Shown: positions 42,612 to 52,775, counted from the first letter of the stretch. The stretch: DNA of 64,000 bases from Clostridia bacterium (GCA_012840485.1 DULG01000019.1:186001-250000); one strand, 5' to 3'. Notes: generated from the letters alone by a model not told the origin. Made by a program: numbers and translations.

Positions 42612-42913
42612 TTATAATTAGCCCCCTCTTTTCTATTTTTCATACTTAAACAATTCTTAATTTCCTTTATTTTAACCTGTTCGAATTAAAGCGTCTACAA
42701 GAATATACTAACACCAAAATATATACGATAACAAGTTATCTTAGGTTTTTTTATAAATGCCATTGTTAACTACATATTAAGCTACTTATATTATAAATAA
42801 AATATTTTGTAATTAAAATCGGCTTCTTCAAGTTTTTCGTAACTCAAACTGATTATAATGACATATTTATTTGATCACTAGAAAATCAAGAGTAGCTTTA
42901 AAGTTTTAATTTT

Positions 42914-43609
42914 TTACATAGAAAGTTCTTTAAAAAGCTTATTTAAAGCCTTTTTTTCAATCCTTGAAACATAAGAGCGAGATATGCCTAACATCTTTGC
43001 TATCTCCCTTTGCGTCCTAACTTTCCCGTTATACAATCCATATCTCATTTCTATAATTAATTGTTCTCTATTTTTTAATACGCTGTTCATCTTATTGTAC
43101 AACTTCTTAATTTGAAGTTTTTTCTCTACTTGGTCTGATATCTCATCCTCATCTGTACCAAGTACGTCCATCAAAGATATTTCATTTCCTTCTTTATCCA
43201 CTCCAATAGGATCTTGGAGGAAAACTTCTCCTTTCATCTTTTTTTCTGCTCGTATAGCCATAAGTATTTCATTCTCTATGCACTTTGCTGCATAGGTGGC
43301 AAGATGAGTACCTTTAGAAGAGTCAAAAGTATTTATGGCTTTTATAAGACCTATTGTCCCAATAGAAATCAAGTCATCTATGTCCTTTCCAGTGCCACTG
43401 TACTTTTTAACAACATGGGCTACTAATCTTAAATTTCTCTCTATCAAAATATTTCTCGCTTCCTCGTCGCCGTTTTTATATGCTTCTAAATATTTTTTTT
43501 CTTCCTCTGCAGTGAGTGGATTTGGGAAAGAGTTAGTATTTGTCAAATAGCCAAGGTTTAAGATTTCCTTTACAATCGAAGCTAAAATTGCAACAACAAC
43601 TTCCCACAT
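42914..43609 (-). CDS. sigK: RNA polymerase sigma-K factor, uninterrupted
   Basis: DIDDLISIGTIGLIKAINTFDSSKGTHLATYAAKCIENEILM; N-terminal pro-sequence-like segment. Confidence 0.94.
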   Translation of the reverse strand: MWEVVVAILASIVKEILNLGYLTNTNSFPNPLTAEEEKKYLEAYKNGDEEARNILIERNLRLVAHVVKKYSGTGKDIDDLISIGTIGLIKAINTFDSSKGTHLATYAAKCIENEILMAIRAEKKMKGEVFLQDPIGVDKEGNEISLMDVLGTDEDEISDQVEKKLQIKKLYNKMNSVLKNREQLIIEMRYGLYNGKVRTQREIAKMLGISRSYVSRIEKKALNKLFKELSM

Positions 43610-43678
43610 TGCCGCCACCTCTTTAAATCAATATTACACATCTATTATATGTAGCTTAAAAAAAATGGTGCCTGTACA

Positions 43679-45286
43679 TCAGTATTTCATTATTTCTTCT
43701 GCTATTTCTCTAAAAAGAGGAGCAGCTTTAGTTCCTCCCGTATCGCCATTTTTTACAAAAATTGAAATCGCATATTTAGGGTTGTCATAAGGCACAAAAC
43801 CTATAAACCAAGCGTGATATATATTTAGTTCCTTGCTAACTTCAGCTGATCCTGTTTTGCCGGCACTACCATAGATGGTCTCAGCTTTTTTCCCCGTTCC
43901 TTCTGGGTCAACAACCACCTGTCTCATCATTTCCTTTAAAATTTTGGCTGTCCTTTCACTTATTACCCTATAAGACTTTTTCTGAGATAATTTCTTAATT
44001 TCCTTTCCTTCCTCATCAACTATTGCAGTAGCTAATTGCGGAACATTCCTGACACCCTCATTGGCTATCGTTGCAGTTATATCTGCAGCTTGAAGAGGTG
44101 TCATTAAAACTTCTCCCTGCCCTATTGAAAGATTCCCAATTCCAGCTCCATAAGTATCAAACAATTTAGGCAATCTCCCTATCTGCTCAGGTATTGGCAA
44201 ACCATCGTCACTTTCTATCCCAAATTTTCTCGCCATCTCTAAAATATTTTTTGCTCCTGTTATCTGGCCAATTTTTATAAAGGTGGTATTGCAAGAAACT
44301 GCGAAGCCTTTTACAATGTTTATTATCCCATGGCTTTCTCCTTTAAAGTCGTGAAACACTACCCCATTTATATCATAGCTGCCACTGCAATAAAAAGTAT
44401 CCTCTAAATTTACTTTGCCGTATTCTAAGGCTGCTGCAGCCACTATAATTTTAAAAATAGAACCAGGAGGATATCCACAAACAGCCTTATTTATAAATTC
44501 TTCATTGGAGCTATCTAAATAAGCTTGAATATTGTTTTGGTCAAAATTGGGCCTACTTGCCATTGCCAAGATATCTCCTGTCTTTACATCTAATACTACC
44601 ACTGCTCCATCTATTTTATGCTTATCAAGGACATTTTCTACAACCTTTTGTATATGATAATCAAGTGTAGTTTTAACTCCCAGTACTTGCTTCCCAGAAG
44701 TTCTTAACCTAACCCCTAACCCTTTTATATAATCATTTCTATTTCCATCAGTAAAGACTGCAATGCTATCTTCTCCTTTGCTGTTTAATATTTCATCAAA
44801 AGTATCTTCTAGGCCCATTTTTTTATCTCCTAGATATCCTATTACATGTCTTGCCAAAGAGTTATGAGAATATCTTTCAGGCAAAGCTAATTTAAAGACT
44901 CCTATAGGCAATTTGTAATTTGAATTAAATTTACCTTCATACTTCACATAACCTTTTGCACTTTTTAAGGAGTTTAGCACCTCCTCATAGTTTACCTCAG
45001 CAATTTCACTTATAATTTTAGCTGCTTTTTCTTTCTCACTTAGCATTTTAGGTATTGCAAATATGTATTCTTTATAATCTCTATCTGTAAAAGGTATCAT
45101 GTTTCTATCATATATTTCTCCTCTTTTATCTAAAATTTTAAAACTTCTAATTTTTTGTTCTAACGCTTTTTGAGAGTAAAATTCTCCTTTGATTATTTGA
45201 ATGTAAAAAAGTCTTCCAACTAAAGCCATAATAAGAATTGACAACAGTACTTTTAAAAATGTAATTCTTTTATCTTTATGGTACAT
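43679..45286 (-). CDS. Class B penicillin-binding protein (transpeptidase)
   Basis: PGSIFKI, SCN (VSCNTTF), KTGSAE motifs; start moved to MYHKDK with AAAGGAG upstream. Confidence 0.9.
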   Translation of the reverse strand: MYHKDKRITFLKVLLSILIMALVGRLFYIQIIKGEFYSQKALEQKIRSFKILDKRGEIYDRNMIPFTDRDYKEYIFAIPKMLSEKEKAAKIISEIAEVNYEEVLNSLKSAKGYVKYEGKFNSNYKLPIGVFKLALPERYSHNSLARHVIGYLGDKKMGLEDTFDEILNSKGEDSIAVFTDGNRNDYIKGLGVRLRTSGKQVLGVKTTLDYHIQKVVENVLDKHKIDGAVVVLDVKTGDILAMASRPNFDQNNIQAYLDSSNEEFINKAVCGYPPGSIFKIIVAAAALEYGKVNLEDTFYCSGSYDINGVVFHDFKGESHGIINIVKGFAVSCNTTFIKIGQITGAKNILEMARKFGIESDDGLPIPEQIGRLPKLFDTYGAGIGNLSIGQGEVLMTPLQAADITATIANEGVRNVPQLATAIVDEEGKEIKKLSQKKSYRVISERTAKILKEMMRQVVVDPEGTGKKAETIYGSAGKTGSAEVSKELNIYHAWFIGFVPYDNPKYAISIFVKNGDTGGTKAAPLFREIAEEIMKY

Positions 45287-45336
45287 AAAAATTACTCCTT
45301 TCAGGAAAAGTATTCCCAAAAGGAGCAGTTTTTAAC

Positions 45337-46554
45337 CTAATTTTTAATCTCTCTGCAAAGTATATAAAATTCTTCCACAGGATGTTTCATAGGAATTTTC
45401 ACTATCATCTGCGGATGAGGAGCTACCTCAATCTCATTTCCTTCTTCATCCCACATTTTTTCAATTTGCTGCTCAAACTCTACTTTAGGACCCACAATCT
45501 CAATTTTATCTCCCACAAACATCCTGTTTCTTTGCTCTACAACAGCAATTCCTGTATTTGGGTCATAATCTTTTACAATTCCTACAAAATCATGAGTCCG
45601 TATATATTTGGAAGATTCATAATTTTGAGCATCAGGACCTGGTTTACCAAAATAAAATCCTGTGGTAAATCCCCTGTGGCTGGCTTTCGAAACCTCTTTC
45701 AAAAGCTTTTTATCAAAGACATAATTTTCCCCTTTTTCAAGGTAATCGTCAATCGCCTCCCTGTAAGCTCTTGTCACCACAGCCACATAATAGGCACTTT
45801 TGTTTCTTCCCTCAATTTTAAAGCTTGTAACACCTGCACTAACAAGCTGTGGAATGTATTCTATCATACAAAGGTCTTTAGAGTTCATGATATATGTGCC
45901 TCTTTCATCTTCAAAAATTGGAAAATATTCTCCCGGTCTCTTCTCTTCCACAAGATAATATTTCCATCGGCAAGGTTGTGTACATTCTCCTTTATTAGCA
46001 TCCCTTCCAGTTAAGTAATTACTTAAAAGACATCTTCCAGAATAAGAAATGCACATAGCCCCATGGACAAATGCTTCTAACTCTAAACTTAGAGGTGTTT
46101 TCTCCCTTATTTCTTTTATCTCTTTCAAAGACAACTCCCTTGCTAAAATTATTCTTTTTGCTCCTAGCTTATGCCAAAATAGAGCGCTCATATAATTCAC
46201 ATTATTTGCCTGCGTACTTATGTGCACATCCACTTCAGGTGCTACTTCTTTTACTATAGAAAAAACTGCCAAATCAGAAAGGATAATAGCGTCAATTCCA
46301 AGGTCAGTTACTTTTTTAATGTACTCTGGCAATTCTTTTAAATCCTCATTGTGAGGAAAAAAATTTATAGTTATATAAGCTTTTTTCCCATTTTTTCTTA
46401 CATATTTTATTCCCTCTTTTATCTCATCAAGCGTCAACCCTACATAAGCTCTTAAACTGTAGTTTTGTCCGCCAAAGTATACGGCATCTGCACCGTAATT
46501 TATAGCAATTTTTAGTCTTTCCAAATCTCCAACTGGTGCTAAAAGCTCTAACAT
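45337..46554 (-). CDS. Peptidase U32 family protein
   Basis: ELLAPVGDLERLKIAINYGADAVYFGG, EAFVHGAMCISYSGRCLLSNYLTGRDANKGECTQPCRW. Confidence 0.95.
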   Translation of the reverse strand: MLELLAPVGDLERLKIAINYGADAVYFGGQNYSLRAYVGLTLDEIKEGIKYVRKNGKKAYITINFFPHNEDLKELPEYIKKVTDLGIDAIILSDLAVFSIVKEVAPEVDVHISTQANNVNYMSALFWHKLGAKRIILARELSLKEIKEIREKTPLSLELEAFVHGAMCISYSGRCLLSNYLTGRDANKGECTQPCRWKYYLVEEKRPGEYFPIFEDERGTYIMNSKDLCMIEYIPQLVSAGVTSFKIEGRNKSAYYVAVVTRAYREAIDDYLEKGENYVFDKKLLKEVSKASHRGFTTGFYFGKPGPDAQNYESSKYIRTHDFVGIVKDYDPNTGIAVVEQRNRMFVGDKIEIVGPKVEFEQQIEKMWDEEGNEIEVAPHPQMIVKIPMKHPVEEFYILCREIKN

Positions 46555-46556
46555 GA

Positions 46557-47195
46557 CTATACCTCCTTAAAATTTAAAGCAACTCCATCCCCCAAAGGCA
46601 AAATCACAGTGTGCAAAGTCTTATCTTCATTAAGTATCTTTAAAAATTCTCTCATTCTGTAGACAATTGTCCTTCTCTTATGCTTTACATTTTTTTCATT
46701 TACCACATATCCTTTATACAATATATTGTCCCACATGATTATTCCTTCTCTATTTAGAATTCTCTTGATCTCTTTATAAAACTCAATATACTGTCCTTTT
46801 GCTGCATCTACAAAAATTAAATCATATTTATTAGTCAAATTTTGAAGAACTTCTTGCGCTTCTCCACAGATAAGGTCTATTCTATCTTCTACTTTGGCTT
46901 TTTTAAAATTTTCTTTAGCAATCTCTGCTAAATTTATATCCCTCTCAATAGTGACAATATTTGCATTTTTATAAGCATTAGCAATTATTATAGCAGAATA
47001 ACCTATAGCAGTACCTATTTCTAATACTTTCTTAGGCTTTTTTACCTTCACAATAAAGTTTAAAAAAGCTGCAACTTCCGGTTTTGCAATAGGAATATAA
47101 TTTTCTTCAGCAAATTTTCTTATATCCTCTAAATCCTTATATAGATTGCCAGAAAATTCTCTTATAAACTTAATATCATTGGACGTTATTTCCAT
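46557..47195 (-). CDS. O-methyltransferase (SAM-dependent)
   Basis: VLEIGTAIGYSAI, DLIFVDAAKGQY. Confidence 0.9.
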   Translation of the reverse strand: MEITSNDIKFIREFSGNLYKDLEDIRKFAEENYIPIAKPEVAAFLNFIVKVKKPKKVLEIGTAIGYSAIIIANAYKNANIVTIERDINLAEIAKENFKKAKVEDRIDLICGEAQEVLQNLTNKYDLIFVDAAKGQYIEFYKEIKRILNREGIIMWDNILYKGYVVNEKNVKHKRRTIVYRMREFLKILNEDKTLHTVILPLGDGVALNFKEV

Positions 47196-47207
47196 ATTCC
47201 AACCCTT

Positions 47208-48257
47208 TCATTTATTATTTTGCCCTTTTTCAGTTTCTCTTTGGGCTTTTAAATGTTCTTCAAAAGTTTTACTGAAAACATGCGTTCCATCTTTATTTGC
47301 GACATAATAATAAAAATCGTGTTTTTCAGGGTTTAAAGCTGCCTCAATAGATTTAAGACCTGGATTGCAAATAGGACCAATTGGAAGTCCGTAATGCTCA
47401 TAGGTATTATAAGGTGAATCCACTTGTAAATCCTTATATGAAAGCACTTCTTTATGAATTCCTAAAGCATATTCAACTGTAGGGCATAACTCAAGCTTCA
47501 TATTTTTTTTCAACCTATTGTATATTACTCCTGCAATTATAGGTCTCTCTTTATCAACAACTGCTTCTTTCTCCACTATAGAAGCAATTATCATAATCTG
47601 ATCAGGGGTCATTCCAACATTTTTAGCATTGTCCTTTATAGTAGTATTATAAATTTCTTGAAACCTTTTAAGCATGATATTTATTATTTCTTTTTCATCG
47701 GCACTCACAGGTATTAAATAGGTATCAGGAAAAAGATATCCTTCTAACCTATTCGGCCTATCTTTAAGGACATCTTTTAAAAAGTCATAATTAAAAATAT
47801 CATTTTGAGCAATTTCTAAAAATTTGTCTTTATTTACTAAACCTAATTGAGATAATCTATTAGCTATATCTTTTAAAGTATATCCCTCAGGAATTGTAAC
47901 TTTTACAGTGTCTATTTGCGCCTTGCCTGCTAAAATTTTTTTGATTATTTGGTCAGTAGTCATATTGGGACTTAACAAATATTTTCCGGCCTGTAATCTG
48001 CCGTCTGCCTTTAAAACTTTTGCCCTCCATATAAAAAACCATTCATTTTTGACTAAATTATTCGCTTTTAGCAATTTAGCTATCTGAGATGTAGAATAGC
48101 CATTAGGAATATATACTATCTTTTCAGTAGCATTCATATTTGTGGTTACAGGTTGAAAAAGGCTCTGATAATATACAAAAGCAGAAAAAAACAAAAAAAT
48201 TATGACAACTATAATTGCCACAAACATGCTTTTTCTTTTATATTCGACCTTATTCAT
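47208..48257 (-). CDS. mltG: Endolytic transglycosylase MltG
   Basis: ASIVEKEAVVDKERPIIAGVIYNRL, LPIGPICNPG; start moved to MNKVE with GGAGAG upstream. Confidence 0.94.
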   Translation of the reverse strand: MNKVEYKRKSMFVAIIVVIIFLFFSAFVYYQSLFQPVTTNMNATEKIVYIPNGYSTSQIAKLLKANNLVKNEWFFIWRAKVLKADGRLQAGKYLLSPNMTTDQIIKKILAGKAQIDTVKVTIPEGYTLKDIANRLSQLGLVNKDKFLEIAQNDIFNYDFLKDVLKDRPNRLEGYLFPDTYLIPVSADEKEIINIMLKRFQEIYNTTIKDNAKNVGMTPDQIMIIASIVEKEAVVDKERPIIAGVIYNRLKKNMKLELCPTVEYALGIHKEVLSYKDLQVDSPYNTYEHYGLPIGPICNPGLKSIEAALNPEKHDFYYYVANKDGTHVFSKTFEEHLKAQRETEKGQNNK

Positions 48258-48315
48258 CCTATTTCTCTCCTTTTTGTGACTATACATAAATTATATAATT
48301 AATTGAAAATAAAAA

Positions 48316-48341
48316 CAAGTAAGCCATGAAGCTTACTTGTT
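48316..48341 (-). terminator. Intrinsic terminator after queT
   Basis: AACAAGTAAGC-catga-GCTTACTTGTTTTT inverted repeat with flanking A/T runs. Confidence 0.85.
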
Positions 48342-48342
48342 T

Positions 48343-48813
48343 TTATAAAGAATACCTATCCTTTAGCCTTTTATAAACCTCTAACACTACATAACCAAAT
48401 ATACCTGTTACAATCGCCTCACTTATGGCAATATCCACTACTACAATGTAATAGGGTATTTTTAAAAAGTAACTTACCCATATTGATACAATTAAGGCAT
48501 TTAAAATTATAGGTGGCAATATACCTTTGTAAAAAACTTTGCTTTTCGATGTAAGGTACGCAGCGATTAATGTAACCAAACTCCCCCCTAAAATATCTAC
48601 AATTCCAAAGGGGCTACCTATATTAGCTAAAAAGCAACCTATAAAGACTCCCCAAATAGCTGCCGGTTCTACCATAGGTAATATAACTAAAGATTCGGAA
48701 ATTCTAAATTGTATTGGTCCGTAAGAAATGCTACCTAAAAGGATAGTGACAACAAAATAAATTGCCGCAATAACTCCTGCTTTTACAATGTACTTAGTAT
48801 CAAGCTTTTTCAT
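48343..48813 (-). CDS. queT: QueT transporter family protein
   Basis: YGPIQFRISESLVILPMVEPAAIWGVFIGCFLANIGSPFGIVDILGGSLVT. Confidence 0.92.
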   Translation of the reverse strand: MKKLDTKYIVKAGVIAAIYFVVTILLGSISYGPIQFRISESLVILPMVEPAAIWGVFIGCFLANIGSPFGIVDILGGSLVTLIAAYLTSKSKVFYKGILPPIILNALIVSIWVSYFLKIPYYIVVVDIAISEAIVTGIFGYVVLEVYKRLKDRYSL

Positions 48814-49143
48814 TCATTTCATCTCCATCGGTTCCATGACTATTTTTAATATATCGTCCATTATCTTCCCAAAAGTGTACTCTAAAGACAAGTATGAACT
48901 TATCTCTGGATTAAGATTTAATATCTCCCATAGTTTTTCTAAAACTTCTTTTTCTTTAGCATCCACTTTTTCACCAGATAGTTCTTTTGCCTGAATCTCT
49001 AATTGTTTTTTTCTAAAATCCTCTAACATTTTTTTATTTTCTTCACTTTTATTTATCTTTTCATAAGCCTCTTTAAAAGCTTTATATTCTGGCATTTGCC
49101 TTATGGCATTAGCTAATTCATAGGCTTTGTCATAGACGTTCAT
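48814..49143 (-). CDS. YlbF/YmcA-family regulator
   Basis: YDKAYELANAIRQMPEYKAFKEA. Confidence 0.88.
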   Translation of the reverse strand: MNVYDKAYELANAIRQMPEYKAFKEAYEKINKSEENKKMLEDFRKKQLEIQAKELSGEKVDAKEKEVLEKLWEILNLNPEISSYLSLEYTFGKIMDDILKIVMEPMEMK

Positions 49144-49158
49144 AACTGATGCCTCCTG

Positions 49159-50841
49159 CTAAATTTCCATTATGATTGGCAATATCATTGGATTCCTCTT
49201 AGTCTTTTCGTACAGGAAACTGCTTAAGTTGTCCTTTATCATGGATTTTATAGTAGCCCATTCACTAATTTCTTCTTTCCCGCACTTTGACAACACGTCT
49301 CTGACAATATTTTTAGATTCTTCCATTAAATCCTCAGATTCTCTCACATACACAAATCCTCTTGAAATTATATCTGGACCTGCTATAATAGATCCCGTCT
49401 CTTTTGAAATAGTTACGACAACAACTAATAAGCCATCCTGTGCCAAATGCTTCCTGTCTCTTAAAACGATGTTTCCTACATCTCCTACGCCTAGGCCATC
49501 TACTAAAACCTTCCCTGCCGTCACTGTACCTGCAATTCTTCCAGAGTTTTTTGAGAACTCTAATACTGTTCCATTGTCTACAACAAATATATTTTCTGGT
49601 GGCATGCCAAGAGTTTCCGCAAGTTTAGCATGCTGAACTAAATGCCTATACTCCCCATGGACAGGGATAAAAAACTTAGGTTTTATTAAAGCATGAAGCA
49701 ATTTAATCTCCTCTTGACAAGCATGACCAGACACATGAATGTCTGCCAACGCTTCATAGATCACATTGGCACCTTTTTTAAACAATTGATTTATTACGCG
49801 AGAAATAAGTCTTTCATTCCCGGGAATTGGGGATGCAGAGATTATTACCGTATCTCCCGGAACAATTTCAACTTTTTTGTGCTCCGAAGAAGCCATTCTA
49901 GTAAGAGCTGACATAGGCTCTCCTTGACTCCCCGTTGTCACAATTACCACCTTATTGTGAGGTAACTTATTTGCTTCATCTAAGTCTATCAAAAGCCCTT
50001 CTGGAATAATCAAATACCCTAGCTCTACAGCTACATTCACAACATTTAACATGCTTCTTCCTGATATAGCCACTTTCCTCCCATATTTATGAGCCGAATC
50101 TATGATTTGTTGGACTCTGTGAATGTTAGAAGCAAAAGTCGCTACAATAATTCTTTGCTCAGCTTTTCTAAATAAATTGTCAAAAGTCTCTCCCACCGTC
50201 CTTTCTGACATTGTATAGCCGGGCCTTTCAATATTGGTACTGTCACAGAGCATTACAAGTACTCCTTTTTCCCCTAACTGTGCAAAGCGGTGTAAGTCAG
50301 GTACTTCTCCTCCTATAGGGGTAAAATCAATCTTAAAGTCTCCTGAATGAAATACAGTCCCTATAGGAGTGTGGATTGCTAAAGCGGCAGAATCTGCAAT
50401 ACTATGGGAAGTCCTTATAAATTCCACTTTAAACTGACCAATTTCGACAACTTCTCTGGGTTTTACGGTTATCAAAGTGCTATCCTTTAAAATACCCTGT
50501 TCTTTTAATTTATATTCTACTAAACCTATTGTTAAGCGAGTTCCATATACAGGAACATTAAGTTGTTTTAAAACGTAGGGCAACGCTCCAATATGGTCTT
50601 CATGGCCATGTGTCAAAACAATTGCTTTTACTCTTTCACGATTTTTCAATAAATAAGTAATGTCGGGAATGACTAAATCTATTCCCAACATTTCATCATC
50701 CGGGAAAGCGAGACCGCAATCCACAACTATAATGTCGTTTCCGAATTCAAAAACAGTCATGTTCTTGCCGATCTCATTTAATCCGCCCAAAGGAATGATT
50801 TTAAGTTTTGCCTTGTGTGCCAAATACTTATCTCCTTTCAC
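49159..50841 (-). CDS. rnj: Ribonuclease J
   Basis: LTHGHEDHIGALPYVL, SGDFKID, HVSGHACQEE. Confidence 0.96.
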   Translation of the reverse strand: MKGDKYLAHKAKLKIIPLGGLNEIGKNMTVFEFGNDIIVVDCGLAFPDDEMLGIDLVIPDITYLLKNRERVKAIVLTHGHEDHIGALPYVLKQLNVPVYGTRLTIGLVEYKLKEQGILKDSTLITVKPREVVEIGQFKVEFIRTSHSIADSAALAIHTPIGTVFHSGDFKIDFTPIGGEVPDLHRFAQLGEKGVLVMLCDSTNIERPGYTMSERTVGETFDNLFRKAEQRIIVATFASNIHRVQQIIDSAHKYGRKVAISGRSMLNVVNVAVELGYLIIPEGLLIDLDEANKLPHNKVVIVTTGSQGEPMSALTRMASSEHKKVEIVPGDTVIISASPIPGNERLISRVINQLFKKGANVIYEALADIHVSGHACQEEIKLLHALIKPKFFIPVHGEYRHLVQHAKLAETLGMPPENIFVVDNGTVLEFSKNSGRIAGTVTAGKVLVDGLGVGDVGNIVLRDRKHLAQDGLLVVVVTISKETGSIIAGPDIISRGFVYVRESEDLMEESKNIVRDVLSKCGKEEISEWATIKSMIKDNLSSFLYEKTKRNPMILPIIMEI

Positions 50842-50999
50842 TAGATATTATTAGTTTATTTTTATTTTCCCCCGAAAACCCCAAAAAACTTACCCGTACC
50901 TTACATCAGTTAATATAAATTATACTTTATTTAAAGAAATACTTCAACCTCTTTAATGTAAATTATTTTTTAACTAGGCCCAAAATTTTGTTATTGAGT

Positions 51000-51440
51000 T
51001 TAATCATTCTTTTTTCTACATTTGCTGCAATATCCAAAAAATTTAACATTGTGATCTAGTATTTCAAAATCTTTAGTCTCCTCTATTGCCTTCTCTAGAT
51101 CCTCTAAAAGGTCTCCCTCCATCTCAATAACCGCCCCACATTTTAAGCAAATTAAATGGTGATGTTGATGGACCTCATTGTGGTATAGCTCATACCTATT
51201 TCTGCCATCGTCAAAATTTAATTTATAAACAATTCCTAACTCTTCAAATAGCAGGAGAGTCCTGTAAACCGTAGCAAGACCAATTTCAGGATATTTTTGT
51301 CTTACTAAATCGTAAATTTCCTCAGAAGAAAGGTGTTTCTCTCTATTTTCCATAATGACGTCTAATATTACGCGTCTTTGAGTCGTCAATTTATATCCTT
51401 TGTCTTTTAGTTTTTCTTTAAACTTTTCAACTTCATTCAT
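51000..51440 (-). CDS. fur: Fur family transcriptional regulator
   Basis: TTQRRVILDVI, GLATVYRTLLLFEELGIV, HHHLICLKCGAVIE, CSKCRKK. Confidence 0.93.
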   Translation of the reverse strand: MNEVEKFKEKLKDKGYKLTTQRRVILDVIMENREKHLSSEEIYDLVRQKYPEIGLATVYRTLLLFEELGIVYKLNFDDGRNRYELYHNEVHQHHHLICLKCGAVIEMEGDLLEDLEKAIEETKDFEILDHNVKFFGYCSKCRKKND

Positions 51441-51474
51441 TTAACTCACCGCCAAAAAAATATCAATTAATATT

Positions 51475-51503
51475 AGTTTATGATATTCATTTTCAATTGT
51501 CAA
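51475..51503 (-). promoter_or_regulatory. fur promoter with embedded Fur-box-like palindrome
   Basis: -35 TTGACA (51503-51498), 17-nt spacer, -10 TAAACT (51480-51475); TGAAAATGAATATCA (51495-51481) matches TGATAATNATTATCA at all but two specified positions. Confidence 0.75.
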
Positions 51504-51604
51504 ATACTTTTTATCTTCCCATGTAACCATTAATTTTTAAAAACAATTTATATCTCAATTGAGAATATAATTTAGGAGATTAAGAAGTAAATAAATTTTG
51601 GCCA

Positions 51605-51645
51605 ATATAAAATTAAGATATACCACCGCGGTATATCTTAATCAA
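51605..51645 (-). terminator. Intrinsic terminator after DUF1292 gene
   Basis: 13-bp stem ATTAAGATATACC/GGTATATCTTAAT with T-rich tail on minus strand. Confidence 0.75.
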
Positions 51646-51668
51646 TTCCATCTCAATTTTTGATTAAA

Positions 51669-51974
51669 TTACTCTTCATCATCGTCAAAGTCGTCATCAT
51701 CAAAATCTTCATCATCGTAATACTCTTCATACTCTTCAATCAGCTCATTGTATGCTTCAACAGCATCATTAAACTCTTCCTCATCTTCGATCCCTACAAA
51801 AATATCATTGCCATTTTCATCTTGTTCCACTCTCAAGATGTAGGCATCTTCTCCATCTCCATCAACAGGGACCACAACAGCATACCTCGTATCGTCAAGG
51901 TCAAATGATGCTACAAGTTCGAAGTCTACTGGATGGCCGTGTTCGTCGATTAACTGAATGATTTCTGGTTCCAT
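51669..51974 (-). CDS. DUF1292 family acidic protein
   Basis: FELVASFDLDDTRYAVVVPVDGDGEDAYILRVEQDENG; acidic tail. Confidence 0.9.
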   Translation of the reverse strand: MEPEIIQLIDEHGHPVDFELVASFDLDDTRYAVVVPVDGDGEDAYILRVEQDENGNDIFVGIEDEEEFNDAVEAYNELIEEYEEYYDDEDFDDDDFDDDEE

Positions 51975-52051
51975 ATTATTTCACCTCAATTCTACCAAGA
52001 TAATGTAATTGTATAACATACCAAAAAGACTGTCAAGTTTTTAATAAAATT

Positions 52052-52474
52052 TTATTTATTTTTTTTTGAATCTAGATAATTTTGAAGTATAAGGACTGCC
52101 GCCAGCTTGTCAATTACTTCTTTTCTCTTAGACCTACTCATATCAGCCTTTTCTATTAGAACCCTTTGAGCCTCTACTGTAGTAAGCCTTTCATCCCACA
52201 AAATTATTGGCATATCCAAGACGTCTTTTAACTGTTCAGCAAATTTTATAACTTTTTCTCCTTGTGGTCCTAAAGTTCCATTCATATTTTTCGGCAATCC
52301 TATAATTATAATTCCCACTTCATATTCGTTTATTATATGTTTTATTCTTTCAAAGTCTTTTGTGTTACTACTTCTTTTAATAGTTGTAAGCCCCTGTGCA
52401 ATTGTCTCTGACAAATCACTTATAGCTATTCCTATCGTTTTATCACCTACATCTAATCCCATAATTCTCAACAA
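52052..52474 (-). CDS. ruvX: Holliday junction resolvase RuvX/YqgF
   Basis: [29 protein letters not shown]. Confidence 0.95.
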   Translation of the reverse strand: MLRIMGLDVGDKTIGIAISDLSETIAQGLTTIKRSSNTKDFERIKHIINEYEVGIIIIGLPKNMNGTLGPQGEKVIKFAEQLKDVLDMPIILWDERLTTVEAQRVLIEKADMSRSKRKEVIDKLAAVLILQNYLDSKKNK

Positions 52475-52487
52475 AATCTCTCCATTC

Positions 52488-52520
52488 TAAAATTACCTCA
52501 CACAAGGTGAGGCAATTTTA
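52488..52520 (-). terminator. Hairpin after ireB
   Basis: AAAATTGCCTCAC-cttgt-GTGAGGTAATTTTA-like inverted repeat. Confidence 0.65.
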
Positions 52521-52775
52521 TTTTTTCATCGATAAATATTCTTTCAAAAGCTCTTCTACTAACTCATCTCTTTCAATTTTTCTTATTAAATTTCTCGCAT
52601 TTTTATGGCTTGTTATATAAGTAGGGTCTCCAGACAATATATAACCCACTATTTGATTAATTGGATTATATCCTTTTTCGGAAAGAGCTTCATATACCGC
52701 CGTCAATATCTCTCTAACCGTCTTTCTCTCAGTCTCTACATGGTATCTTATAGTCTGCTCATTTTTATCTACCAT
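52518..52775 (-). CDS. ireB: IreB family regulatory phosphoprotein (DUF965)
   Basis: [47 protein letters not shown]. Confidence 0.96.
   Translation of the reverse strand: MVDKNEQTIRYHVETERKTVREILTAVYEALSEKGYNPINQIVGYILSGDPTYITSHKNARNLIRKIERDELVEELLKEYLSMKK

Noticed and set aside
42726-42750. GATAAC-aa-GTTATC palindrome followed by T-rich run in the iadA-sigK gap
   Set aside because: Weak AU stem, no gene on the plus strand to terminate; likely chance in AT-rich DNA
48814-49158. preQ1 riboswitch expected upstream of queT
   Set aside because: queT abuts the ylbF-like gene with no leader space; no candidate sequence seen
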